64,000 nt of DNA, taken from NCBI RefSeq assembly GCF_020283565.1, contig NC_060063.1:34992635-35056634 (forward strand), in the 5' to 3' direction. Positions 45,765 to 56,883 of the stretch are shown piece after piece. A model generated the notes under the pieces. The model saw nothing but the letters and a program-made list of their open reading frames with translations. It was not told the origin of the DNA and did not search any database. The stretch comes from Trifolium pratense. Its lineage: Eukaryota; Streptophyta; Magnoliopsida; Fabales; Fabaceae. The position numbers were made by a program, and so were the translations under genes. How positions within the stretch are numbered: the first letter of the stretch is position 1; each line of letters opens with the position of its first letter.

Positions 45765-47361
45765 GTTTCTTCTTGGGCCACACTTTGACTTTACCAGCAG
45801 TTATCTCAGAACTCACAACATCATTTGCAACCTCTAATTCATCCTTAGGTTCTATAGATCTTCCTAAGTAGTTATTGATTACAACAGGAGAGAAATTGAT
45901 ACATTTACCTCTGACAAAAACTTTGTGGTAGTCCTTGCTCAGTGGATTATCACATTCTTCAGGGATGTTCACAAGAAATTTTTTCACTAGCAGCTCATAG
46001 CAGGGACTGAAGTCACAGACTGTCTTCAGCAGACCAGCTTCCTTGATGTAGTCAAAGACGTCTTGACATTTTAGAGCATCTTTGGTCAATTCCCTCTCAA
46101 CTGCTAATCTCCTCTGGTAGATGTAGTCCCATCTCAGTGCAAAGGCAGCATGATGGAAAGAGATGTTGTCACAGGGGGCTTCTTCAATACCTTGAGGTAC
46201 CTTCTTTGCAGTAGTCTTTTTAGGGTTGGGAGATGAGATGTTAGCAACATCTTCAGCAACATCATAGTCTAAGTCACTAGATGACTCCTTCTTCCTCTTC
46301 AGGGTCTCCTTCTTCTTGCTGGGAGGAGAGAAAACTTTGCTCCAACCTTTGACTAGTCCAACACCTTTTGTTTTCACTCTTGGTGCAGAAGTCTTGCTTG
46401 TAGTGGGCACAACCTTTCCTGTACAGCTTCTCAATCTCTTTGTTATACCACCACTTGGTCTTTCAGCAGTCTTGGTGGGCTCGTAGTCATCAACATCCAC
46501 TACATCTTTTTCTTTCTCTTTCTCAGCTTCTACAGACTTGTCAGCTTCAATCTCCTGTTCATTTGTGGGTATGGACTGGTTGCTCTCTTCAGACTGAGTG
46601 TCCTCTTCATCATCAGAGGTATCCTCTTGTGCAGTTCCAGCTTCTTCATCAGAAGACTCAGATGTTGTGACAGTTGTCTCAACATCTTTTTCAGCAGCAG
46701 CTTCCTTCACTGGTTTCTTGTCAGCAGTTTCAACTTCTTCACGCTCATTCAAGGATGTCTCAACATCTGGCATGACAACCTCTTCAGTGACAACATGGGT
46801 TGGTTTCTCAATCACCATCTCAGTAGTTGTTGGTGATTTATCAGCAATGTCAGGTTCAACCTCTGTAGGGGTGTCTTCCATTTCAGTTTCAACCGGTTTA
46901 GTATTAAGATCTCTCTTTTCAGCATCAGATCCCAAATTTTCTTGACTAGGGTTACCAGCAGTTGACATAATTGTTTCAACAACTTCAGACACAGGTTTAG
47001 GGTTCTGAGGTTCTCCTTCGTTGGTTTCAGATGTTTTCTCAGATGTATCGACATTGGATTGAAATACCAAATCAGACATAGAAAGAGAAAACATAGATTT
47101 ATAATCCCTTCTATTCATTTTAGAAGTTCCTTTCTCAGATTTATTACCAGAGGGAGAGATAGCATCACTTACTTTTGGAGTTTTCTTCTTTTCAACTGAT
47201 TTTCCCTTCCCTTTCTTCTCAGCAACACTTGATTGAACTTTGGGTTTGGAAGCACGAACAGTTGTGACAGGTACAGCATCCTTGATGATTAGAGCAGATT
47301 CGATCTTTGCCTTTGATCGAGTAGAACGTGCAGACTTTGTTGTTTATGATGATTCAGACAT
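45765..47361 (-). pseudogene. Copia A second ORF, N-terminal part
   Basis: By alignment with copia D the gene starts at the ATG at 47361 (MSESS), but codon 6 is TAA (47344-47346). The same frame is then open to solo LTR B; an internal ATG at 47118 would give a shorter product. The sequence is Lys/Ser/Thr-rich, then strongly acidic (TTVTTSESSDEEAGTAQEDT), then enters the conserved domain (APCDNISFHHAAFALRWDYI) and breaks off at VKVWPKKK, where B is inserted. It continues at 32190. Two independent lesions, the nonsense codon and the insertion, make it a pseudogene. Confidence 0.85.
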
Positions 47362-47586
47362 GTTTAGTTGAAGTTTTCTGAGGGTTGAGAAGATGAATAG
47401 ATGGAGTTTGATGAGAGAAGTGTGAGAATAGGGTTCACAAACAAAAGCTAGATTTTGGGAGAAAAGTAATTGAATGCGTGTGATGACACATTTAAGGGAA
47501 GTTTGTAATGATTTCCCTAAATTAGCGTGCATTAATGGATGTAAGAGAAAACGGTTTCTTTTTGCACGCCTTAACTGCTGTAACTG

Positions 47587-50500
47587 CTATGCTTCTTCAT
47601 GCAGGCAAATTAATTTGCCCCTCAAAAATTCAAACTGATTTGCATCAAGTGCCTTTGTAAAAATATCAGCTAGCTGTTCACTTGTACCAATATGCTTAAG
47701 TTCCACGCAATTTTCTTCCACAAAGTCTCTAATGAAATGATGCCTGATGTCTATATGTTTGGTTCTTGAGTGTTGAACAGGATTCTTTGATATATTGATT
47801 GCACTCAAGTTGTCACAATATAATGTCATGACATCTTGGTCAACATTATATTCTTTCAGCATCTGTTTCATCCACATTAGCTGTGAATAACTGCTACCTG
47901 CAGCTATGTATTCAGCCTCTGCAGTGGATAAAGACACACAGTTCTGCTTCTTGCTGAACCATGAGATTAAATTGTCACCCAAAAAGAAGCAACCTCCTGA
48001 GGTGCTCTTTCTATCATCAGCACTTCCAGCCCAATCTGCATCACAATACCCTACTAAGGTAAAGTTCTTTGTCTGGGAGTACAGAATCCTATAATCACTA
48101 GTGCCCTTAATATACTTCAGAATTCTTTTGACTTGTACAAGGTGGCTCATCTTTGTCTTGGCCTGATATCTTGCACACACACCAACAGCAAAGGTGATGT
48201 CAGGTCTACTTGCTGTAAGATACAAGAGACTACCAATCATGCTCCTGTAAAGGCTTTGATCAACATCAATGCCATTCTCATCTTTGGTTAGCTTTAAATG
48301 AGTAGCAGCTGGAGTTCTCTTGTGTGTTGAAGTGCCCATTCCAAACTTCTTGACCATATTCTTTGCATACTTGCTTTGAGAGACAAATATGGTATCTTCC
48401 ATCTGTTTGACTTGCAGACCAAGGAAGTATGTTAACTCACCTACCAAACTCATTTCAAACTCTGACTGCATTTGTTGAACAAAATGTTGCACCATCTTTT
48501 CAGACATTCCTCCAAATACTATGTCATCAACATAAATTTGGGCAATCATCAGCTTCACTACCTGTTCTTTAACAAACAAGGTTTTGTCATGGCCTCCTTT
48601 TCTGTATCCTTGACTAACAAGGAAATTTGTCAGCCTCTCATACCAAGCCCTTGGAGCCTGTTTCAGTCCATAAAGAGCCTTCTTTAGCTTGTACACATGA
48701 TCAGGATTGGCAGGATCTACAAAACCTTTTGGCTGCTCCACATAAACTTCTTCATGTAAGTACCCATTAAGAAAGGCACTCTTGACATCCATTTGGTACA
48801 GCTTGAATTTAAAGATGCATGCTATACCAAGAAGTAGCCTAATAGATTCCAGTCTTGCTACTGGAGCAAATGTTTCATCAAAGTCAAGTCCTTCCACTTG
48901 AGTATACCCTTGAGCCATTAATCTTGCCTTGTTCCTTGTAACAACACCATTTTCATCTGATTTGTTTTTGAACACCCATTTTGTGCCTATGACATTCACA
49001 CAATTGGGTCTAGGAACAAGATCCCACACACCACTTCTTCTGAATTGAGTTAGTTCATCTTGCATGGCTTCTATCCAAAATTCATCAGTAAGGGCCTCTT
49101 TTACATTCTTAGGCTCAATCTTGGAAACAAAACATGAATTAGTAACTACTTCATTTGACCTTCTTGTAGCAATTCCCTGGTTAGGATTTCCAATGATGAG
49201 ATCCTTGGGATGGTTCTTCTGTATTCTTATTGAAGGAACTTTGCTAACAGGACCAGGCGTAGGAATAGTTGATTCATCATCTGAATCTGATTCTTTCTCT
49301 GCTACAACTTCTTCAGATGTTGGCAAAGTTGTTGCAACATCTTCTTCAGTGTCTGATGTTCTTACAGATGTTAAGTCATCTATCACAACATTGATAGATT
49401 CTACTATTACCTTGGTTCTCTGGTTGTAAACTCTATAGGCCCTGCTGTTTGTTGAGTATCCAAGAAATAACCCTTCTTCACTTTTAGGATCCATTTTTCT
49501 TCTGTGTTCTCTATCAGATAAAATGTAACATTTACTTCCAAACACATGAAAGTGTTTAACAGTTGGTTTTCTGCCTTTCCACAGTTCATATATTGTAGTG
49601 GAGGTTCCAGTTCTGAGAGTGACACGATTGTGAATGTAACAGGAAGTATGCATAGCCTCAGCCCAGAATTGATATGGAAGATGTTTTGCATGCAACATTA
49701 CTCTGGCTGACTCTTGTATTGTCCTGTTCTTCCTTTCAACAACACTATTTTGTTGAGGTGTGATTGGAGCTGAGAATTCATGCTTGATTCCTTCAGAGGT
49801 ACAGAATTCAAGGAAGCTTTCATTCTCAAACTCTTCACCATGATCACTTCGTATCCTTACAATAGCAGAGTTCTTTTCTCTTTGGAGTTGAAGGCAAAGT
49901 TCTTTGAATGCATCAAAGCTTTCAGATTTGTCTTTTAGAAATTCAATCCATGTGAACCTTGAAAAGTCATCTACCATGACAAATGCGTACCTTTTTCCTC
50001 CAAGGCTCTCCACTTGCATTGGCCCCATAAGGTCTATGTGCAACAATTCTAGCACCCTTGTTGTGGTAAGATGTTGCAACTTTGGATGTGACATCTTTGT
50101 CTGCTTCCCTATTTGACACTCTCCACATATACTTCCTTCCTCTATTTTGAGCTTAGGAATACCTCTGATTGCCTCTTTAGCTATTGCCTTTTTCATGCCC
50201 TTAAGATGCAGGTGGCCAAGTTTTTGGTGCCACAATTTTACCTCATCTTCTTTGCTAATAAAACATGTGGATAAATCTTCTTCTTTAGGGATCCAAAGAT
50301 AACAGTTGTCTCTTGACCTTACTCCTTTCATCAACAGCTCTCCTTGCTCATTTGTAACTAGGCATTCAGCTTTTGTGAAGTTTATTTTCATGCCTTGATC
50401 ACAAAGTTGGCTTATGCTGATTAGATTTGCTTTAAGTCCTTTTACAAGCAACACATTATCTTGCTTTGGTAAGCCATAGTTTGCAAGTTTACCAACTCCC

Positions 50501-52374
50501 TTAATCTCTCCTTTGGCTCCATCTCCAAAGGTCACAAAACTGGTAGCATATGACTTCAGATCTTCAAGATAGTGTTCAACACCTGTCATATGTCTAGAAC
50601 AGCCACTATCAAAGTACCAAGTTTCTCTTGAAGAGGCTCTCAAGGATGTATGAGCTATCAGACCTGTGATCTTCTTCTTTTCTCTCCATTCCTTTCTAGT
50701 TGTATCATTAGAAAAGGCAGAAGTATGTAACTCTTGGTGAACTCTCTTTGGATATCCGTGCAGCCTATAGCAGAAAGGCCTAATATGTCCTTTCCTTCCA
50801 CAATGATGACATGTCCAGTTATAGAACCTGGGCATAGGATGTCTCATAGGTTGTTGCGACAAACCTCCTGACACAAATGTGTTGTTGATTGGAGTATGTA
50901 TGGTGGCATTGTTGAACTTCATCTGCTCCTTCATTCTTTCATGTTCAAAACCAATGGACTTAGGTTTCCCATAGTTTTGTCTTTGTAGCATTTCTTCAAA
51001 GGCATCAGTACCTTTGGTCATCATTTTAGCCACCTTTGTGACTTGATCCAAGTCAGCTTTTAACTTGGTCACTTCTTCACCTTGTTCAGCAATCTTACCT
51101 AGGAGGTTGGATTTCTCCATTTCCAACTGATGAATTTGACTACTCTGATCTTCAACCTTAATGTTGAGATTATCAATGTTTGTGAGTAACTCATTTCTTT
51201 CAGCTTGCAGTTTGCCATTGATTTTCTTTTGCTTCTCCAATGCTTTGCAAACCTCTATGCTTCTATTATGAAGATCTTTGTAAGTAGCAGCTAGTTCTTC
51301 ATAAGTTACCTCATCATCATCACATGATTCTGAGTCAGATACACAAACTCCTGTTAATGCATTAACAAATTTAGCAGATTCTTCCTCCTCTGAATCTGTA
51401 TCAGACCATGAAACCACAAGACTTTTCTTTTGCCTTTTTAGAAAGGTTGGACATTCTGTTCTGATATGGCCAAAACCTTCACATTCATGGCATCTCACTC
51501 CTCTTTCATCTTCATTTGTCTTTTTCTGAAAGCTGGACTGTTTGTTGTTGTTGAATCGACCATTTGACTTGGGCCTTTGGTCCACTTTCTTCATCAACTT
51601 GTTGAACTGTCTCCCAAGCATAGTCATAGACTCAGCTAAGCTTTCTTCACCTTCAGATTCAATTTGTAAGTCATCAGCAGCACTTTTTGAAGCAAAGGCT
51701 AGATTCTTATCTTTCTTTTCATTCCTCCTGTTCAAGCCAATTTCATAGGTTTTGAGTGATCTTATGAGTTCATCTAAGTTTAGACTTGAGAGATCATGAG
51801 CCTCCTCAATGGCTGTCACCTTCATATCAAATCTTTTAGGCAAAGATCTGAGTATTTTTCCAACTAGCTCCTCATCTGAGATAGGTTTTCCAAGTGCATC
51901 AAACGAATTTGCAAAGTCAAGCACATTCATTTGAAAGTCATAAATACTTTCCTCCTCCTTCATTCCGAGATTCTCAATATTAGTTTTGAGCATCTGAAGC
52001 TTAGATAGCTTTACTTTAGATGTTCCTTCATGAGCTTTTCTCAGAATTTCCCAGGCATGCTTAGCAGTAGTACATCTCTTGACAAGCCTGAACATGTTAG
52101 CATCCACACCATTGAAAATTGCATACAAGGCTTTGGAGTTGCCAAGTGCCAGATCATCCTCATCTTTTGTCCATTCATCGTCTGGCTTCTTTACATCAGT
52201 TTTCTTGTCATCCTTGTCAAGAACCATTGGTGGTTCCCATCCACGTAACACAGCCTTCCATGTCCTGCTGTCAATTGATTTTATGAAAGCCTCCATATGA
52301 GATTTCCAATAATCATAGTTCTCATGACCTGTCAGTAAAGGGGGTTTAGACACTGACCCTCCTTCTTTATCCAT
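47587..52374 (-). CDS. Copia A gag-pol polyprotein, intact
   Basis: The protein is about 1595 residues from the ATG at 52374 ([16 protein letters not shown]); the frame extends 10 codons upstream without ATG. It has UBN2 gag (about 10-230), a first knuckle ([14 protein letters not shown], about 298), a coiled coil (about 370-470), a second knuckle ([14 protein letters not shown], about 530), protease ([13 protein letters not shown], about 588), pre-integrase zinc region, integrase core (HIDLMGPM about 785, [11 protein letters not shown] about 843, VVERKNR about 883), reverse transcriptase ([10 protein letters not shown], about 1283) and RNase H (YCDADWAGS about 1448, [17 protein letters not shown]). 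The usual QQNGVVERK reads QQNSVVERK, a Gly to Ser change beside the catalytic Glu. No stop or frameshift is seen, despite this being the oldest element of the stack. Confidence 0.95.
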   Translation of the reverse strand: MDKEGGSVSKPPLLTGHENYDYWKSHMEAFIKSIDSRTWKAVLRGWEPPMVLDKDDKKTDVKKPDDEWTKDEDDLALGNSKALYAIFNGVDANMFRLVKRCTTAKHAWEILRKAHEGTSKVKLSKLQMLKTNIENLGMKEEESIYDFQMNVLDFANSFDALGKPISDEELVGKILRSLPKRFDMKVTAIEEAHDLSSLNLDELIRSLKTYEIGLNRRNEKKDKNLAFASKSAADDLQIESEGEESLAESMTMLGRQFNKLMKKVDQRPKSNGRFNNNKQSSFQKKTNEDERGVRCHECEGFGHIRTECPTFLKRQKKSLVVSWSDTDSEEEESAKFVNALTGVCVSDSESCDDDEVTYEELAATYKDLHNRSIEVCKALEKQKKINGKLQAERNELLTNIDNLNIKVEDQSSQIHQLEMEKSNLLGKIAEQGEEVTKLKADLDQVTKVAKMMTKGTDAFEEMLQRQNYGKPKSIGFEHERMKEQMKFNNATIHTPINNTFVSGGLSQQPMRHPMPRFYNWTCHHCGRKGHIRPFCYRLHGYPKRVHQELHTSAFSNDTTRKEWREKKKITGLIAHTSLRASSRETWYFDSGCSRHMTGVEHYLEDLKSYATSFVTFGDGAKGEIKGVGKLANYGLPKQDNVLLVKGLKANLISISQLCDQGMKINFTKAECLVTNEQGELLMKGVRSRDNCYLWIPKEEDLSTCFISKEDEVKLWHQKLGHLHLKGMKKAIAKEAIRGIPKLKIEEGSICGECQIGKQTKMSHPKLQHLTTTRVLELLHIDLMGPMQVESLGGKRYAFVMVDDFSRFTWIEFLKDKSESFDAFKELCLQLQREKNSAIVRIRSDHGEEFENESFLEFCTSEGIKHEFSAPITPQQNSVVERKNRTIQESARVMLHAKHLPYQFWAEAMHTSCYIHNRVTLRTGTSTTIYELWKGRKPTVKHFHVFGSKCYILSDREHRRKMDPKSEEGLFLGYSTNSRAYRVYNQRTKVIVESINVVIDDLTSVRTSDTEEDVATTLPTSEEVVAEKESDSDDESTIPTPGPVSKVPSIRIQKNHPKDLIIGNPNQGIATRRSNEVVTNSCFVSKIEPKNVKEALTDEFWIEAMQDELTQFRRSGVWDLVPRPNCVNVIGTKWVFKNKSDENGVVTRNKARLMAQGYTQVEGLDFDETFAPVARLESIRLLLGIACIFKFKLYQMDVKSAFLNGYLHEEVYVEQPKGFVDPANPDHVYKLKKALYGLKQAPRAWYERLTNFLVSQGYRKGGHDKTLFVKEQVVKLMIAQIYVDDIVFGGMSEKMVQHFVQQMQSEFEMSLVGELTYFLGLQVKQMEDTIFVSQSKYAKNMVKKFGMGTSTHKRTPAATHLKLTKDENGIDVDQSLYRSMIGSLLYLTASRPDITFAVGVCARYQAKTKMSHLVQVKRILKYIKGTSDYRILYSQTKNFTLVGYCDADWAGSADDRKSTSGGCFFLGDNLISWFSKKQNCVSLSTAEAEYIAAGSSYSQLMWMKQMLKEYNVDQDVMTLYCDNLSAINISKNPVQHSRTKHIDIRHHFIRDFVEENCVELKHIGTSEQLADIFTKALDANQFEFLRGKLICLHEEA

Positions 52375-52428
52375 TGTACCAGAAAGTACTTCCCTGGAGC
52401 TCACCCAAAATAACAGAACAGGGTGCCT

Positions 52429-52440
52429 GCTCTGATGCCA
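52429..52440 (-). other. Primer-binding site of copia A
   Basis: The minus strand reads TGGCATCAGAGC, two bases from the 5' LTR start at 52443. The gag ATG follows 54 bases downstream. Confidence 0.9.
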
Positions 52441-52442
52441 AT

Positions 52443-53453
52443 TGAAATTCTGGTATCACTAGAAAGATGTTGCCTAAGATGTCCCAACAACATCTTTATC
52501 AATAATGTTGTTATCTATTGTTGGCACATCTTATATAACATATAAAATACTGACAGAGAATAAATAAAATGCACAAGTAATTGTTAACCTAGTTCAGCCA
52601 ACTGCCTACTCTGGGGGATACCAATCCAGGAAGGAAATCCACTAATAGTTCTAGTTACTAAGACCTCCAGCAAACCCTAGGATTTACGTCTTAAACTAAG
52701 ACCTCCAGCAAACCCCTGGTTTACGCCTTATAACCTCGACACTACTCATGCAACTTCTGCCTAGGAACTCCTAGACATGAGATCACATCTCACTTCCACT
52801 CACACAACACAACCTGTGTTGTTTAAACAATGTTGGGAATGATGTGGCAATAACTTACCAAGACACTACTTCACTTTTGCTTAAAAGCTTCAAGTGAATC
52901 ACACACGGTAAACTCCGTACTTCAAAGCTTAGGAGTAACCTTAAAATAATAAACTCACTTCTTAACTCGTGTTATAGAATCCACAAGCAAGAATTACAAT
53001 CAAATAATAAAAGACTCAACAAAGACTCAATATGTGTAACTAATATTTTTCAATGAGATGCTTAGTCTTGAACTTGGTCTTCGTATATATAGCATAATAG
53101 CACGCTCCTCTTGCTTCAGAAAAGATAGGACGCTCCTTGTCAATCATAAAAGGTGATCTGATACTTTTTCAATCTTCATTAAGGATATATCAAGACTTTC
53201 CAAAAGTGTTTAAAGGACTTTATAAGATAGGATAAGTCATCCATCTATTCCATTAAGTTTTTCTTATCCTTAAAAACTCCTGATCAGATCAAATCTTCAA
53301 TGTGCGTGCTTATCAGTGGATTTCCATATATAGCAGATGCTTCTCATAAATGCGCGAGATTTCCTTTAATAAATATGATGTTGTAACATGTTTTCCAACA
53401 TCTTGTTAGTATATTTGTTTTAGCAAAATTAAGCCAATTTCAAATATCCAACA
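52443..53453 (-). repeat. 5' LTR of copia A
   Basis: This LTR is 1011 bp, matching 1112-2122 with about eleven substitutions and no length change. The TATA-like stretch is at 53084-53092 on the minus strand. CATAT follows at 53454-53458. Confidence 0.93.
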
Positions 53454-53458
53454 CATAT

Positions 53459-53872
53459 ATATAAAAACACCCATCCAACCCAATTAATTTTTTTTTGGAA
53501 AAAAAAAATTTCTACCCCAACAATCTTCCATCTACCCCAACACAAAATTTTTAATGACGAAAATGCCCTCGTATATAAAGTAAAACCTAAAAAAAAATTC
53601 ATTTTCTACTCACATCTCAAAAAAGTGTTCCGGTGTTGTGAAAGAGGAAATCGAGAGAGTAAGTATGAATAACAAACCGGAACTCTTTTTTCAAGTGTTC
53701 CGGTATGCATATTCATACTGGAACACTTCAAAAAAGAGTTCCGGTATTCTATTTCTCATCTGTTTCGCTTGTTAATATTTGCATACCGGAATACTCAAAC
53801 CCAAGTGTTCCGGTATGCATTTTTAAACTGTATTTGCATTTTTTATTAAACGAATGTTGTTTTTTTTCATCA
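53459..53872. repeat. Left subterminal region of a MULE element
   Basis: At least four copies of the motif AGTGTTCCGGTA or its complement occur here (about 53623, 53694, 53716, 53739 and 53804), and the same motif recurs inverted at 63944-63974 at the other end. This fits the inverted terminal or subterminal repeats of a Mutator-like element. The exact end and target duplication cannot be placed; copia A inserted at or near the outer edge. The first 130 bases are AT-rich with two CTACCCCAAC phrases. Confidence 0.6.
53677..53744. repeat. 31-bp-armed inverted repeat
   Basis: Arms 53677-53707 and 53714-53744 are reverse complements except two positions, with a 6-base loop. Each arm itself starts CCGGAAC and contains GTTCCGG, so smaller hairpins can also form. 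It lies about 130 bases upstream of the plant-mobile-domain gene relic. Confidence 0.85.
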
Positions 53873-54572
53873 GTGGCGCGTATCAGAGGACGCGATGGTA
53901 GAATTAGGCGTTCCGAAGATCCCGGACATGAAGAGTTTCTACGGCGCCAGGCGGAGGAGCAGTAGGAGGAGGAGCTTGTGCCTGAGGTGCCACCTGTGGT
54001 GCAGCCTGTGGTGTGGCCTGGAGGACCGGTTGATACTAGTCTTCTAACACGGTATCATGAGCACGTTGCTCGTCATGTATGGTTTGGCGAGGTCAATTTT
54101 TATTTATAGTTTTAGTTAAAGTTCAATGAAATGTATAGCAGTAGGATGTATCTTATGATCAATGTCTGGGGAAAGAATCCCAGGTCAAAAATTATGAAAA
54201 AATTCACTTAATGTTTTGGTAACACTCGTAACCTAGTATTATTTATAAATAGCTATTGCATTTGTTTTGTTCACTTACTTACTGCCTTATTGCATTTGTT
54301 TTATTTTGTTCACTTAATTACTACGCTATTCTCTGGTTTCTGTCACCCACAATATGACCAAAAAAGTTGTAATTGTGATAAACTTATTTACAATCCTTTG
54401 TCATATAATGTAGGAACGTCATGGACCAAGAATTGAATTAAAGATACCATCTCTCAGTGGCAAACTGGCCGAATGGGTTCCTGATCAACATCCACCAATT
54501 GTTGAAGGTTGGATGACTGCATCTGGGTTGAGTCCACTTGAGCGGACCAGTTTGAACAAGGTCGATCCCTAG
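53873..54572 (+). pseudogene. Plant mobile domain (MAIN-like) gene relic
   Basis: Exon 1 (about 53873-54091) encodes ARIRGRDGRIRR followed by a Pro/Val stretch and VDTSLLTRYHEHVARHVWFGE. An intron of about 322 bases with GT (54092) and AG (54413) follows. Exon 2 (54414-54572) continues in frame and contains IVEGWMTASGLSPLERTSL. These phrases match the N-terminal half of plant mobile domain proteins of the MAIN/MAIN-like group. The expected ATG is GTG (53873-53875), there is an in-frame TAG near 53963, and the gene stops after about 125 codons at a junction with the transposase relic. It is a broken copy. Plant mobile domain genes occur both as host genes and inside transposons, and the subterminal repeats favour the second. 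Confidence 0.68.
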
Positions 54573-55323
54573 GTGTTATTGACATATTCGACAAACTTGC
54601 TTGAATTAACACATGCTTGCTGAAACGCATTCAACCGCTGCTGATACTCCACCTCATTTGGACTTTCAACAACATCTCTCCAAAAAAATTTCACCTTCTG
54701 TCGCATATCCTTAGGTATATGCATGGTGCATCTCGCATTCACATTTTTGATTATGTGCCATGTACAAAGCATATTAGTAGTATGTGGGAATATATCTTTA
54801 ATTGCATTCATCAAAGCAAACTCTCTGTCAGTCAAAATTACTTTAGGAAATATATCTTGCTTAGTAACCAATTCCTTCAACTTAACTAACGCCTAATGAT
54901 AATTGTCCGTCTTCTCAGATTCCATGTAAGCAAATCCAACAGCAAATGTCATGTTAGTTGACGTTATGCCAGTAATTTCAAGCAGTGACTGTCTATATTT
55001 ATTAGTTTTGTATGTGCAGTCCATAACCAAAACAATGGGAAACAAGTTCAACAACTTGATTGAATCTGGATGCGCCCAAAAATATCACTCAAAACATCGG
55101 AGCCATCATCTTTTCTTCTATTCCAGCTGACATATTTTGCATCATCTAACCACTGCAGCAAGTGTTGCAGCTCTGTTCTAGAGCCTCTTTTCTGTATTTG
55201 CATCATGTGTCTTTTCCTATATATAAGTGTGGCATCAACAACAGACTCTGGATTTTGATCTTTCAAATCTAAAACAATGTGTCTTGGTGCTACTTTACGC
55301 TTTGTCAAATCTTGAACACGTTT
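54569..55323 (-). pseudogene. MULE transposase relic, catalytic part
   Basis: This continues from 63500 across copia H. One base is missing in an A run at 55078-55082 (plus strand), shifting the frame just before the first catalytic Asp (in VMDCTYKTN). A TAG at 54893-54895 stands where Trp is expected (plus strand CTA for CCA). After it, KVILTDREFALMNAI holds the second Asp, and CTWHIIKNV is the CxxH motif typical of MuDR-type transposases. The C-terminus is lost at 54569, exactly where the opposing gene also ends, so a deletion probably removed both 3' ends. FAR1-type proteins share this fold, but two lesions and the terminal repeats argue for a transposon. Confidence 0.8.
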
Positions 55324-55328
55324 GTTTT

Positions 55329-56868
55329 TGTTGGAGTAAGCCCTAAGAGCCAATCTATTTTCATAGTATTTGCTTTAGGAGTTTGAATATAAATATGGCA
55401 TTTCTTTATTATATTTGTAAGGTTGCAAAATAATGAAGTCCCTAGAATAGAAAGTCCGTTTAATAATTAAGTGTGACTTAATCATGAGATAATATTAAAC
55501 ATAAGGACACTATTCTTAAAGTATCCGTAGTCGAGCTTTAAGGTAAAGGGGATAACCTTAAAGCATAAAGACTATTATGAAGATAGACTGATGATCACAT
55601 CTCATGGATCATGGGATAAGGAGTTATCAAGTCTTGACGTAGGTATAAATATTAGGAGTAATATTTATACTGGATTGACCCGCTATGAGAGTACTACATG
55701 CAAAGTTATGCAAAGTGTCATAAGTTACTCTCATGGTGATAATGGTGTAAACCGCCCTTAGACCTGAAACCACTTTGTACCCTAGATGTGGAGTCAAGTA
55801 CTTTGTTGCTGATCTAACGTTGTCCGTAACAGGATAACCATAAAGGCAGTTGATGGGTACTTCACAAAGCATGCTGAGGGACAGTAGTGACCTAGATGGA
55901 ATTTGCCAATCCTGCATAACAGGATAAATGTCATGGGCCCAATATTGAACTGGACAAAGATGACACCAAGTATGTTTTGTGTTCAATATAGACATAAAGG
56001 GCAAAGGGGTAATTATACACACTGATATTATCACAAGAGGTTATGTTTAGATCACATGTTAATTTCTCGTAACTTGAGTAGCAGTGATGTGTTGCTAGAT
56101 ACCGCTCACTGTTTATTGTAATAAATAGTGATTTATTATAATTGTCAATGTTACGGAAACCTACAGGGTCACACACATAAGAACAATCTAGTGAGATTGG
56201 AACACCGTAAGGTACGGTGCACCTTGGAGAAATAAGGAAATATGATAAGGGTATTATGGTAATTAAAATGAGCATTACATCATATGGTATGATGTAGCAA
56301 GAAGGGGGTGCAAATATGTACTAGACATATTTACATGAGAATGGCGCCCACTATAGCCCATTTAGTTAAAAGGGCTTTAGTGTAATTTTGCCATGGCAAG
56401 TGGTTCTATAAATAGAACCCTTGTGGTAAGGAGAAATAGTTACACACTTTTGTTACTCATTCTCATGAGCCTTTGTTCTCTCCTCTCTTGAGAAACCCTA
56501 ATCACCTTTCTAGAGTTTTTGTGAAAAACCCTAATCCTTATTTTGTGCCTCCTTTCTCCTAACCCTTCAAACCATTGGAGCTAGCACTCCATTGAAGGTT
56601 GTTGTTCGTGTGGACTGGCTAGAGGCGTTATACCTTTAACGCTTGTGATCAAATTCGTTGGTGACTTGGTGGTGACCTTGTTCGTGACGGTTCGAGGTTC
56701 TTGTTCGTGACCTTGTTCGTGATTCGAAGTGTTCGATAGCCGTTCGTGATTTAAAGGGAGTTTTCGAACCAAACGGTAAAACTCTAAACACAATTCATGA
56801 CCATTCGTAAGGATCACAAAAGGAAAATTTTAAAATTCCGCTGCTTTTATCGTATCAATTTTCCTTCA
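55329..56868 (+). repeat. 5' LTR of copia H
   Basis: This LTR is 1540 bp. A TATA box sits inside an 18-bp palindrome at 56402-56419. Short frames here (for example 55627-56034 on the minus strand) recur exactly in the other LTR and have no recognisable product. Confidence 0.93.
56402..56419. promoter_or_regulatory. TATA box within a palindrome, copia H 5' LTR
   Basis: GGTTCTAT and ATAGAACC flank AA, giving a perfect 18-base palindrome centred on CTATAAATAG. It is followed at the expected distance by a purine-rich leader. It recurs at 63028-63045. Confidence 0.65.
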
Positions 56869-56869
56869 G

Positions 56870-56883
56870 TGGTATCAGAGCCA
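56870..56883 (+). other. Primer-binding site of copia H
   Basis: TGGTATCAGAGCCA follows the LTR after one base. It is complementary to the 3' end of initiator methionine tRNA and sets plus orientation. Confidence 0.9.

Larger units (their letters stand above)
1112..53453 (-). mobile_element. SIRE/Maximus-type Ty1-copia retrotransposon A, with nested insertions
   Basis: The element is bounded by two 1011-bp LTRs (1112-2122 and 52443-53453) that begin TGAAATTCTGG and end CCAACA, and it is flanked by the duplication CATAT at 1107-1111 and 53454-53458. On the minus strand the order is 5' LTR, primer-binding site 52429-52440, gag-pol 52374-47587, second ORF from 47361, polypurine tract 2123-2136, 3' LTR. 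The copia order (integrase before reverse transcriptase) plus an extra ORF after pol is typical of the SIRE/Maximus lineage. Element E (2717-31481) and solo LTR B (32191-45759) are inserted in it. The LTRs differ at about 11 positions by eye, the most of any pair compared here. Confidence 0.93.

Noticed and set aside
49407..49691. 94-codon minus-strand frame inside copia A pol
   Set aside because: Overlaps the intact gag-pol on the same strand in another frame; no sign of use.
54569..55353. A host FAR1-related transcription factor gene
   Set aside because: The fold is shared with MULE transposases. Stop, frameshift, truncation and flanking inverted motifs favour a dead transposon.
55627..56275. 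Overlapping minus-strand frames of 135 and 114 codons, repeated at 62253-62901
   Set aside because: They lie wholly inside copia H's LTRs, are antisense to it and recur only because the LTRs are duplicates. I recognise no domain.
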